A stretch of DNA of 25,720 bases, taken from IMG/VR virus record IMGVR_UViG_3300008952_000271, positions 1-25,720 of that record; one strand, given 5' to 3'. Below are positions 13,591 through 20,351 of this stretch, in pieces. Under the pieces are notes generated by a model. That model was not told the origin of the DNA and searched no databases. It saw nothing but the letters and a program-made list of their open reading frames with translations. This stretch comes from a virus. Position 1 is the stretch's first letter, and the number at the start of each line of letters is the position of its first letter. Position numbers and translations under genes: made by a program.

Positions 13591-13694
13591 ATTGGACACT
13601 TTATTTTGTCTATAAAATAAATTCTGTCCAACATTCTGTCTACACTTTAGCTAGTAATACCAACGATAATCGTTCATTTGGACAGAAAGACAGT
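13591..13694. repeat. TGTCCAA repeat cluster with 35-40 bp interrupted palindrome
   Basis: TTGGACA (13592-13598) and TGTCCAA (13625-13631) flank an inner perfect repeat TTTATTTT (13600-13607)/AAAATAAA (13614-13621). ATTCTGTCCA is repeated directly as ATTCTGTCTA (13621-13630 and 13633-13642), and an inverted copy TTTGGACAGAA lies at 13677-13687, followed by long T-runs. The iterated short sites in an AT-rich gene-free region suggest a replication-initiator or regulator binding region. This is inference. Confidence 0.55.
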
Positions 13695-13806
13695 TTTTTT
13701 TTATGTTTTTTTTTTTCAATTCAAAATTATTCTGTACATCTCTTATATGCTGTCCTTGCCTTAGGAAAAACACATTTATGCCACATTTGTGCCACAAAGC
13801 AACAAG

Positions 13807-13824
13807 TGTTGCTAATATGCAACA
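13807..13824. promoter_or_regulatory. Third copy of the TGTTGC-N6-GCAACA palindrome
   Basis: TGTTGCTAATATGCAACA has the same half-sites and 6-nt spacing as the pair at 7808-7843. It is preceded at once by an inverted half-site GCAACA (13799-13804), giving a possible overlapping second site. It lies about 110 nt upstream of the candidate promoter for the structured RNA. Confidence 0.65.
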
Positions 13825-13937
13825 CATAATAAAAATAATTTCACATCAAGTTGGATATGAAGAAAGTACGTATATCTTTTACTCATGCTGTTGAAAAATA
13901 AAAAAAATGCGGACATTAAGTAAGTATGAACTTGTTT

Positions 13938-13967
13938 TTGAGAATTTTATGCATATCCGTTTACTAT
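13938..13967 (+). promoter_or_regulatory. Candidate promoter for the structured RNA transcript
   Basis: TTGAGA (13938-13943), 18 nt, then TACTAT (13962-13967). The predicted start near 13974 would give a leader holding a tiny frame and then the structured RNA. The region is AT-rich, so chance matches are likely. Confidence 0.35.
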
Positions 13968-14027
13968 GACAAATACAGGAATATATATTTTTATATGCAA
14001 AGCTATTTAAAAATAAAAATTTGCGGA

Positions 14028-14103
14028 TATGGAGGTAATATGATGCTAAACAAACTTAAACAGAAAGGTATATTATGCTAGTTGTTGAAGATCCACCTCC
14101 ATA
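14028..14103 (+). promoter_or_regulatory. Tiny leader frame with self-complementary ribosome site
   Basis: GGAGG at 14031-14035 precedes a 13-codon frame at 14040-14081 (MMLNKLKQKGILC then TAG). TATGGAGGT (14028-14036) is perfectly complementary to ACCTCCATA (14095-14103), so the ribosome site can be closed by a sequence 14 nt after the stop. ACCTCC is also the bacterial anti-Shine-Dalgarno sequence. This looks like a translated leader or switch ahead of the structured RNA. Confidence 0.45.
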
Positions 14104-14470
14104 GGTAGCGAGTTATTTACCGCTGCGTGGCTGAACAACCCTCGGACCACCGAGGGGTAAGGCACAAAGTTAACGGGGTATGGCTTAATAGCTGAGGACG
14201 TTAACGGCGGTACATCTTAGAATCCTTTCTAGATTGTATAAATCTGGATCGGTGGTATGAACCTAAGATGTCTCAGGGCAGTCCTTGCATTTGCAGATGT
14301 AAGGCAGCTGTACACTTTTCGGGTACAGGACCAAACAAACCCCTGGCGCAGCGGTAAATGACTAACTTTATATGTGAAATGTACGGATGTACTAAATGGA
14401 AAATATTTATATGGGTAGTTCGTTCTGGACAGCTCCAAAAGCTCTTAACAAAAGCGGGGAGAGTTAATCT
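14104..14470 (+). ncRNA. Large structured non-coding RNA candidate
   Basis: A 17-bp helix closes a ~250-nt domain: AGTTATTTACCGCTGCG (14111-14127) pairs with CGCAGCGGTAAATGACT (14347-14363), one pair being G-U. Inside are perfect or near-perfect helices: CCCTCGG/CCGAGGG (14139-14145/14150-14156), GTTAACG/CGTTAAC (14169-14175/14199-14205), ACATCTTAG/CTAAGATGT (14212-14220/14263-14271) with an inner arm, CCTTGCAT/ATGTAAGG (14283-14290/14297-14304) and CTGTAC/GTACAG (14308-14313/14323-14328). A weaker 3-prime hairpin lies at 14433-14461. G-U pairs in at least three helices would be A-C mismatches on the other strand, so the RNA is plus-strand. No coding frame has a start signal. It matches no RNA class I can name; ornate phage RNAs such as GOLLD or ROOL are the conceptual relatives. 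Confidence 0.75.
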
Positions 14471-14502
14471 AGAAGTACAACTTATTCTTATGAAATGTGA
14501 AA

Positions 14503-15168
14503 CTAAACATTAGAATAGAATTGATTTAATCTTTCTAAAAATTTATGCCTATATTCTCTCATTTGGTCTCCTTCAAACCTAAATTCCTGAAAATAGAGGT
14601 CGGGAGTACAGACCATAATGACTCCTTGTTCTATATTGCTGCCGTGAACATAGTCATGCGCCATGGCATAAGCTCCTATTTGCAAGAAATAATCCTGAAT
14701 CCAATCCTCTCTCTTTGGGCGATTCGCTTGTTTAAAATCCACAATCGTTTCTTTGCCATTGTGAATACAGACTAAATCAGTACTCCCCGCGAATAGTCCA
14801 GGATAATATAATGATATTTCCGAGCCGTAATATTCTGTGACAGGGGTTAATCCTATGTCAATAATCTTTTGAGCCATTGGCTTAGCTTGTTGACCGATTT
14901 CCGTAAGGTCGTCATACCCTGCTCCCGTGATGTGTTTCTCAATGAATTTGTGCATGCTAGTCCCACGCTTGCTTGATAAATTCTTGATTCGTTCTGCCTC
15001 TTCATTGCCTACTTTTGCTCTCCATTTGTCTAAATAAGACTTGTCTTTAGTCTTGTCAAGAATAGTCGTGACACTAGGAAGTTTTGTCCCATTTACATCA
15101 TAGGTCCGTGTTCCGTTGTCCGTATGCCTTTCAACACTCACATAGTTATATTTTTCATTTCGCTTCAT
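14503..15168 (-). CDS. PD-(D/E)XK exonuclease, Cas4/RecB-like
   Basis: This 221-residue protein is a predicted DNA exonuclease for phage recombination or replication. The motifs run in RecB-family order: RGTSMHKFIE (His 73), EISLYYPGLFAGSTDLV (Glu 117 and Asp 131), TIVDFKQA (Asp 144 and Lys 146) and the QIGAYAMA motif (Gln 163). The opening YDVNGTKLPSVTTIL is typical of the Cas4/MGME1-like group. Length suits a stand-alone nuclease. The ATG overlaps the stop of the MT-A70 gene (ATGA), placing it last in the modification operon and convergent with the structured RNA. Confidence 0.85.
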   Translation of the reverse strand: MKRNEKYNYVSVERHTDNGTRTYDVNGTKLPSVTTILDKTKDKSYLDKWRAKVGNEEAERIKNLSSKRGTSMHKFIEKHITGAGYDDLTEIGQQAKPMAQKIIDIGLTPVTEYYGSEISLYYPGLFAGSTDLVCIHNGKETIVDFKQANRPKREDWIQDYFLQIGAYAMAHDYVHGSNIEQGVIMVCTPDLYFQEFRFEGDQMREYRHKFLERLNQFYSNV

Positions 15169-15692
15169 ACCTCATTCCCCCATACATCCCAACCAGGCGT
15201 TTTTTGTCGAGCAAAAAGCTCGATTCTTGGAACATCGCCACATAATTCCACAATTCTATCTCGAACACAATCTGGTTTCCTTGAATGTTCTCTAATCTTA
15301 TCTATTACAACTTGATGAACACTTTTGGACACTCTTTTAGGCTTACCTTTCGTAGCAAGTAGGCAGATTTCGTTATTAGCTCTTGTCCAGTATCCTAAAC
15401 CCCAAAACAAACTATCTGCTTTTTTATTTTCCTTTATCCAACTAAACCCGCAAGTAGAGTATTTAAAACCCCAAGATTTTATAGTATCCAAACCCTCTAT
15501 TAATAAAGGATAAGTTACCCAAATGAATAATATACAATTATCCAAAGCAATATTATTTACAGGTAGATTTTTAATATCGGTAAGAGTCATCAAATCATAT
15601 TTCGGAGACTTTTCTTTACCCTTATTAGACCAAGTTTTAAATGTCCAGGGCGGATCAGCGTAGATAACATTATATTTTTTATTCCATTTCAT
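15165..15692 (-). CDS. MT-A70 family N6-adenine DNA methyltransferase
   Basis: This 175-residue protein transfers methyl from S-adenosylmethionine to adenine N6. It has the catalytic DPPW (13-16) in YNVIYADPPWTFKTW and the C-terminal HSRKPDCVRDRIVELCGDVP and IELFARQKTPGWDVWGNE blocks that define MT-A70 proteins. Length is normal for phage members. Start and stop overlap neighbours by ATGA. Methylating adenines may shield phage DNA from host nucleases or regulate phage genes. The recognition site cannot be predicted. Confidence 0.92.
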   Translation of the reverse strand: MKWNKKYNVIYADPPWTFKTWSNKGKEKSPKYDLMTLTDIKNLPVNNIALDNCILFIWVTYPLLIEGLDTIKSWGFKYSTCGFSWIKENKKADSLFWGLGYWTRANNEICLLATKGKPKRVSKSVHQVVIDKIREHSRKPDCVRDRIVELCGDVPRIELFARQKTPGWDVWGNEV

Positions 15693-15886
15693 ATTTTATT
15701 CACGCACCATTTAATTCCTCGTTTAACATAATCCTTAATGAACTTGTTAAAAAAATAACGAACCACTCTCATAACAATTAAAATAGGAGAGCTTAAAACA
15801 TCGAACAAAATCAATGACATATCGACCACCAAATCAAGGGCATTGTCGCTATTCATCGCCCTCTTAAATCTTTTTTTAATTTTCAC
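15689..15886 (-). CDS. Small protein with hydrophobic helix
   Basis: This 65-residue protein starts at GTG (15886-15884), chosen because AGGAG lies 5-6 nt upstream. A basic start (KIKKRFKRA) precedes a hydrophobic helix (LVVDMSLILFDVLSSPILIV, about 18-38) and a basic aromatic tail (FFNKFIKDYVKRGIKWCVNK). It may be a peripheral or single-pass membrane protein. It overlaps both neighbours. Function unknown. Confidence 0.65.
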   Translation of the reverse strand: MKIKKRFKRAMNSDNALDLVVDMSLILFDVLSSPILIVMRVVRYFFNKFIKDYVKRGIKWCVNKI

Positions 15887-16082
15887 GTCTTCTCCTAAAA
15901 TAAATTCTCCATACCCAGGATCTTAAAATGGATATGCACATAAAAATGACCGCAATGTGAAAGCTCTCCCAGACGGTTGGATACATGCCAAAGAAAGGAA
16001 AAACAAACAACTGCAACGCTGTCGCCAGGAATAATCCCGAACCAACGTCAATGATGCTTTCTACAAGGCTACTGAGTTTCAT
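15876..16082 (-). CDS. Small two-helix membrane protein, DUF7220-like
   Basis: This 68-residue protein has an N-terminal SLVESIIDVGSGLFLATALQ helix, FPFFGMYPTVWESFHIAVIF, and ILRSWVWRIYFRRR at the end. The pattern S-L-x-E ... G-x-x-x-A ... F-P-x-F-G ... S-x-x-R-S-x-x-x-R matches a family of small phage and bacterial membrane proteins I recall as DUF7220. The C-terminus is strongly basic and probably cytoplasmic. It overlaps the gene on each side. Function unknown. Confidence 0.7.
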   Translation of the reverse strand: MKLSSLVESIIDVGSGLFLATALQLFVFPFFGMYPTVWESFHIAVIFMCISILRSWVWRIYFRRRREN

Positions 16083-16537
16083 TTCTTTTTTCCTTTAAGA
16101 ATAAAACAAGCTATGTGTCTACCTGTGCCTTTACCTGGTGATTTATCTTCTGTGGCTAACCATTTAACATCTCCTAAATTTCTTATTTCAGCACCAGCTT
16201 TAACCATCATTAAAATCCATTTATCTATCGGATAAACTAAAACTACATCTTTACCTTTTTCATTTTCAGCTATTGCTTTTCTAACCCAAGCAGTAGCACC
16301 CTTTTTTTTACCTTGATGAATAATTGAACCAAAAGGTGGATTAACATAATTAGATTTACCCCACTCACAAGTTAAACCATCAAAATCTTTTGGCTTAGGA
16401 AATGGAGCTGGATCAAAATCAAAATTAAACTCATCGTTTAATTCTTTCATTAAATCATCAGGAGTTAACCAATAATGTTTTCCGTCCACACTATTTCCTT
16501 TATGAAATTTATTATCTTTCGGTTTTATTTTTTTCAT
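16079..16537 (-). CDS. dam: Phage Dam-type N6-adenine methyltransferase
   Basis: This 152-residue protein belongs to the phage Dam family (PF05869 type). WLTPDDLMKELNDEFNFDFD (about 23-42), DPAPFP, DGLTCEWG and the catalytic YVNPPFG (NPPF at 66-69) occur in the expected order, followed by WVRKAIAENEKGKDVVLVYP. Enzymes of this family methylate adenine, often in GATC. It overlaps the C5 methylase by 4 nt and the membrane protein by 4 nt, so the three methylases belong to one operon. Confidence 0.9.
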   Translation of the reverse strand: MKKIKPKDNKFHKGNSVDGKHYWLTPDDLMKELNDEFNFDFDPAPFPKPKDFDGLTCEWGKSNYVNPPFGSIIHQGKKKGATAWVRKAIAENEKGKDVVLVYPIDKWILMMVKAGAEIRNLGDVKWLATEDKSPGKGTGRHIACFILKGKKK

Positions 16538-17787
16538 TCCATCGCCTTAATGATGGCTCTTCCTATTTCTTCCGCGATTTGCGGGACGATAGCATTTCCC
16601 AATCCTTTAAGTCGGTGTACCCTGCCGGATACCCCATGAGCCACTCGACCCACATCGGGTTCAACGTCCCACCAGCCGATCCTGCGAGTCTGCTTTTCTT
16701 CCTCGCTGTTTCGTAATTCGTGTTCGGACCCGAGTCTTTGTGATCCCGTGCGGTCGGTGTTGGAAGCATCGCTACTTCTTTCACTGCTGTTGGTAAATCT
16801 CTCTCTAGTCCCTTGTAGCTTCGACCTGAGCTGCCCTTCCAATCTTTCGCTACGGGTGTTGGCCACAGCTTCACTGCTGCGGGCAACATGATCTGATACC
16901 CCTTCTTCTTGATGTCCCTTGCGTATCTCCCGTTGTCGTTCACGTCCTGTTTGTGCATTCCCTGTGATGGTGTCGGCCACATCTTCGCTGCCCGATCCAA
17001 GGTTATCTGTACATGTTTGCCTGTCTTCGGATTGTAAGCTCTCTCTCCTAGTTTCGCTGGCTCTCCTTCCTTCGTTGTTAAGGTTTCCAGAAATTTTCCC
17101 TTCCCTGCTGTTTGATTCGTTGGTGTCGGCCACAGCTTCATCGTTTCTGGATCCACTTGTTCCCTCAAATTCGCTGGTCTTGATCTGCCCTTTCTCGTTG
17201 TTGTCGCTTGACGCAGCAGAGCTTCCTTCGATCGTTGAGGTAGGTGATCCATTGTGTTCGGAGTTGACCATAGATTCTTCTCGGATGGCAATGATCCAGA
17301 CTCTTTCTCTCCGATGGGGAGCACCGACGCCTGCAGCTGGAATAATGAACGGTTGAACTTCGTATCCTTCGCTTTCCAAGTCAGTGCACACAGTCTCGAA
17401 GACCACGCCGTCTTGGATGTTAATAAGGCCTCGCACGTTCTCGACAATAACGAACCTCGATTTGAATGCCTTGATGATGCGAAACATCTCTGGCCAGAGA
17501 TGTCGGTCGTCACTCGTTCCTTTTTGTTTGCCCGCGACACTAAACGGTTGGCAGGGTACGCCTCCTGTGATGACATCGGGAGATTCAATTCCATCTGCCT
17601 TGAGTCCTTCTTTCGTGATTTTTTTGACATCGTCATATATTTTAACTCCTTTCCAATGTTTTTGCAGCAACAATTTGCAATACTTGTCTATCTCGCAAAA
17701 GGCTACGGTTTCAAAATTTCCTGTTCGTTCTAATCCTACACTAAACCCACCGATACCACTAAATAGATCTAGGACATTTAATTTCAC
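16534..17787 (-). CDS. dcm: C5-cytosine DNA methyltransferase
   Basis: This 417-residue protein makes 5-methylcytosine. Motif I is VLDLFSGIGGFSVGLE (5-20), motif IV GGVPCQPFS with catalytic Cys 79, motif VI ENVRG (116-120), motif VIII GAPHRRERVW (155-164), and motifs IX-X end in LKGLGNAIVPQIAEEIGRAI. Between about 170 and 370 lies a long polar target-recognition region with repeats of the form VADT or VANT followed by Ser/Arg/Gly-rich sequence. This gene is visibly more GC-rich than its neighbours. A second long frame is overprinted on most of it. It overlaps the Mrr-fusion gene by 4 nt, as expected of a methylase-nuclease pair. Confidence 0.93.
   Translation of the reverse strand: MKLNVLDLFSGIGGFSVGLERTGNFETVAFCEIDKYCKLLLQKHWKGVKIYDDVKKITKEGLKADGIESPDVITGGVPCQPFSVAGKQKGTSDDRHLWPEMFRIIKAFKSRFVIVENVRGLINIQDGVVFETVCTDLESEGYEVQPFIIPAAGVGAPHRRERVWIIAIREESMVNSEHNGSPTSTIEGSSAASSDNNEKGQIKTSEFEGTSGSRNDEAVADTNESNSREGKISGNLNNEGRRASETRRESLQSEDRQTCTDNLGSGSEDVADTITGNAQTGRERQREIRKGHQEEGVSDHVARSSEAVANTRSERLEGQLRSKLQGTRERFTNSSERSSDASNTDRTGSQRLGSEHELRNSEEEKQTRRIGWWDVEPDVGRVAHGVSGRVHRLKGLGNAIVPQIAEEIGRAIIKAME
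16563..17636 (-). CDS. Overprinted WPTP-repeat protein inside the C5 methylase gene
   Basis: This 357-residue frame runs on the same strand as the methylase but in another frame. It contains ALTWKAKDTKFNRSLFQLQA (about 105-125), repeated LWPTP, MWPTP, KLWPTP and MLPTP motifs, and GGTLNPMWVEWLMGYPAGYT near the end. I recall independently annotated phage proteins with exactly this mix (TWK, LFQL, repeated WPTP, LNP-WVEWLMG), so this is probably a real product, not a shadow. The methylase VADT repeats and the WPTP repeats are two readings of the same DNA. No reliable function or start is known to me; the ATG at 17636 lacks a clear ribosome site. Confidence 0.5.
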   Translation of the reverse strand: MTMSKKSRKKDSRQMELNLPMSSQEAYPANRLVSRANKKERVTTDISGQRCFASSRHSNRGSLLSRTCEALLTSKTAWSSRLCALTWKAKDTKFNRSLFQLQASVLPIGEKESGSLPSEKNLWSTPNTMDHLPQRSKEALLRQATTTRKGRSRPANLREQVDPETMKLWPTPTNQTAGKGKFLETLTTKEGEPAKLGERAYNPKTGKHVQITLDRAAKMWPTPSQGMHKQDVNDNGRYARDIKKKGYQIMLPAAVKLWPTPVAKDWKGSSGRSYKGLERDLPTAVKEVAMLPTPTARDHKDSGPNTNYETARKKSRLAGSAGGTLNPMWVEWLMGYPAGYTDLKDWEMLSSRKSRKK

Positions 17788-20351
17788 GTTTTACTTTCCA
17801 AAAGCTTATTACCATCAATAAGTTCAATGTTAAACTTTTCAGCATACTCTCTAGCTCCTGGTGAGTATTGTGAAGATGTTATAAACATTAAAACTTTTTC
17901 ATGCTCCCTATCTTCTTCATCACATCCCGCTTTAAAATCACGCATTTCTCCAGGAGGAATAGGTTTATTCCAATGTTTACATTGAACCAATAGGTTTTTA
18001 ATCGTTCCATCTTCAAATTCTTTCAAGGCCCTAATATCAATGCCTCCATCATAGTTTTTTTTGGTATCAATCTTCCAGCCTCGAGTTTCTAAATATTGAT
18101 GACAATATTCCTCAAAACCAGCGGGAGATAGTCCGTGTATTTTTTCAGCTTCAGAAACTTCCTTTTTAGTATAGTAGAAAATACCGTGTAAAGATCGAGT
18201 TCTATATCGTTTTTCTCTCACAGGCATCGTTTTATCACCCCACATGCTTTTCTGAACAAAAGTATAACCAAAAGGTACTTCGATTGATTGTTTTCTTGCG
18301 AGAATAAGTTGTAGTTTAGCGGGTTTACTTCCCTCAGGTAAACGTCTTATGTGGGCTCTACGGGAACCGCTAAAATTTCTACCTTCAGAAAAGAAATCTT
18401 TTTCTTTTCTTATTTGTTCTTTACTAGAAGTTCTTCGATAAGAAACTCTAGGAAAATAAATATTATAGACAGAGCTTGTATTACTTCCATAAGGCTTTCT
18501 TCGTCCTCGGTAGCCCATCGTACTATCTCTTTCAATTAAAACTTTTCCATCCCGAATCGTTGATGCTAGTTTCGTGTAAATTTGATGAGTGCATTCTTCA
18601 GAATGATCCTTGGAATGTCTTAATTGATTCCATAATAGGTATTTAAAATCCCGTGTCTGTTTACAAAAGACTTCAATGAAATATCTTTCCTCAGTATCGC
18701 ACACCAACATGGTAATAAAATCTTCATATTCTCTAAATTTTACAAATTTAAATATCGGATCGTCAGGTATTTCAAAAACTCCATCGTAGGGCATGAGAAA
18801 ACCTGTCCCAGAGTCCATAGCCTCCTCTAAAATATGTTTTTCTTTGAAGGAAAATACTGAACCAGAAAAATGATTCTTTAATAGATCTACACTCTTTTTT
18901 TTAAAATCATCTGTTCCCATAGAGTGTACTTTTTTAAAATTAGTGGCACCCTCTAGATCATCCATAAGAGGAGTTAAAGATATGTGAGGGGCTAATGTTT
19001 CATCAAAAAGATCAAGATTATTAATAATTTGAGAATTGCGTATGCACAGTGGAAAATTTTTATCATTTAAAACATTAAAGAGTAGCTCAAAAAGATCTAT
19101 TTTTTTCCAAAAAAGAACGCAGTCTGCTTTTGTTTTGTTATCAATATTAATGTTTGTTCCATTACATAAAGTAGTGCCTTTGTTAGTGTGATAGTAAAGT
19201 GTCACCATTTTTAAAAGATTTTTTTTAAAGAATTTTTCTCCTAATTTTTTTTCAAAAGGAAAAACATCTTTCATATACTCTTGTTTGATTTCTTCTAGAG
19301 ATTTATTTTCATAGCTTTGAATTTGACCCCAAAAATCATTATCCATGTGTTTGCCTTCAGAAGCGAGAACACAGTTATTAGCAGATTCAATTAAAGCACT
19401 TTGATATCCTGCTTTTAATAATTCTTTATCACTAAAATTATAACTTTTTTTAAAATTAGCAGCTTTAACAGGGTCTTTTTTTTCTTGCTCTCGGCAAGTG
19501 TGTAAGTTTGTTATGACGGTATGTGCCGTTACAGTATAGTCATAAAAATTTTTAAATTCTCCTAAAGGTAGCTGTCGCTGTTTTTCGCTTCTAAAATGTT
19601 TAACCATTGCACTTAAATGAATATTATTTTTAAAAACAATTCTTACAGCTCTACTTTTAGCAATTTTAGGAACGACAACATAGAAGACCACTTGGTTATC
19701 AAATCTTTTATCCGTCCAGTTGATTTGGCCATAATTACGAAAAGTACTTTCGTACATTTGAACAATTATTTTTCCATCAATCTGCGAATTATCAAGGTTT
19801 GCAGATCCTACGGTCATCGCTATACAAATTCTGTTTCCTTTTTCTACATCTGTAACTAGCATTATTCCGTCCTTATAGGGCTTACCATAAATGTTATTTT
19901 TAAACATTGGCACATCTGAATATTCAGAATAATCAATGTCTACTGTTTCTGGTATAAATAAATTTGCCAATGTGCTTTCAGACTTATCTTTGAGTTTATT
20001 ATTTTTTACATCTAACTCTACTTGTCTTTGCGCAAAGTCAAAGCCCTGATGCAAATTCTTTTTTTTCCCTGCTTCAGCAAAAGTAAAAAAGACAGTTCTC
20101 TTATTGGATAAATCTTGCGATCCATCCTCTTCTCTTAGTCTATCTCTTTGCCATTCCTTATCATTCCTTGCTTCTTCGTATGTTTTTTCATAGAAAGCTT
20201 CTCTGTGTTTTTTCGGTACAGTTGCTTTAGCCTCGTCCCATTTTTTTACAACAGGGTCTTTTTTATTATGTATATCTGGAATACCCCTTAAACCATCGGC
20301 AGCATCCTGTAATATCTTGAATGATTCTGTTTGATCTAGTTCTTCTTTCAT
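17784..20351 (-). CDS. Large protein with C-terminal Mrr-type nuclease domain
   Basis: This 855-residue protein has about 740 residues of unrecognised sequence followed by an Mrr-like restriction domain. It starts LSPAGFEEYCHQYLETRGW (741), then NYDGGIDIRA (Asp 768 and Asp 772), LLVQCKHWNKP (Gln 790, Lys 792) and ITSSQYSPGAREYAEK, which is the complete D...QxK core. Ahead of it (about 640-720) is a basic block with GSRRAHIRRLPEG and VPFGYTFVQKSMWGD, seen in other phage proteins as I recall. The rest has no motif I know. It directly precedes and overlaps the C5 methylase, so a restriction-modification or modification-dependent role is likely but unproven. It is far longer than stand-alone Mrr (about 300 residues). 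Confidence 0.85.
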   Translation of the reverse strand: MKEELDQTESFKILQDAADGLRGIPDIHNKKDPVVKKWDEAKATVPKKHREAFYEKTYEEARNDKEWQRDRLREEDGSQDLSNKRTVFFTFAEAGKKKNLHQGFDFAQRQVELDVKNNKLKDKSESTLANLFIPETVDIDYSEYSDVPMFKNNIYGKPYKDGIMLVTDVEKGNRICIAMTVGSANLDNSQIDGKIIVQMYESTFRNYGQINWTDKRFDNQVVFYVVVPKIAKSRAVRIVFKNNIHLSAMVKHFRSEKQRQLPLGEFKNFYDYTVTAHTVITNLHTCREQEKKDPVKAANFKKSYNFSDKELLKAGYQSALIESANNCVLASEGKHMDNDFWGQIQSYENKSLEEIKQEYMKDVFPFEKKLGEKFFKKNLLKMVTLYYHTNKGTTLCNGTNINIDNKTKADCVLFWKKIDLFELLFNVLNDKNFPLCIRNSQIINNLDLFDETLAPHISLTPLMDDLEGATNFKKVHSMGTDDFKKKSVDLLKNHFSGSVFSFKEKHILEEAMDSGTGFLMPYDGVFEIPDDPIFKFVKFREYEDFITMLVCDTEERYFIEVFCKQTRDFKYLLWNQLRHSKDHSEECTHQIYTKLASTIRDGKVLIERDSTMGYRGRRKPYGSNTSSVYNIYFPRVSYRRTSSKEQIRKEKDFFSEGRNFSGSRRAHIRRLPEGSKPAKLQLILARKQSIEVPFGYTFVQKSMWGDKTMPVREKRYRTRSLHGIFYYTKKEVSEAEKIHGLSPAGFEEYCHQYLETRGWKIDTKKNYDGGIDIRALKEFEDGTIKNLLVQCKHWNKPIPPGEMRDFKAGCDEEDREHEKVLMFITSSQYSPGAREYAEKFNIELIDGNKLLESKT

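Noticed and set aside
14229-14438. Minus-strand 69-codon frame inside the structured RNA region
   Set aside because: It has no ribosome site, is rich in Cys/Tyr/Pro without a protein-like pattern, and its DNA is better explained by RNA pairing on the other strand.
14104-14470. tRNA, tmRNA, RNase P RNA or group I intron
   Set aside because: There is no T-loop consensus, no tmRNA tag frame, no conserved RNase P blocks and no convincing group I P7 core. By-eye judgement only.
16919-17733. Long plus-strand frames opposite the C5 methylase
   Set aside because: They are mirror readings of the GC-richer methylase gene, lack start signals and show no motifs.
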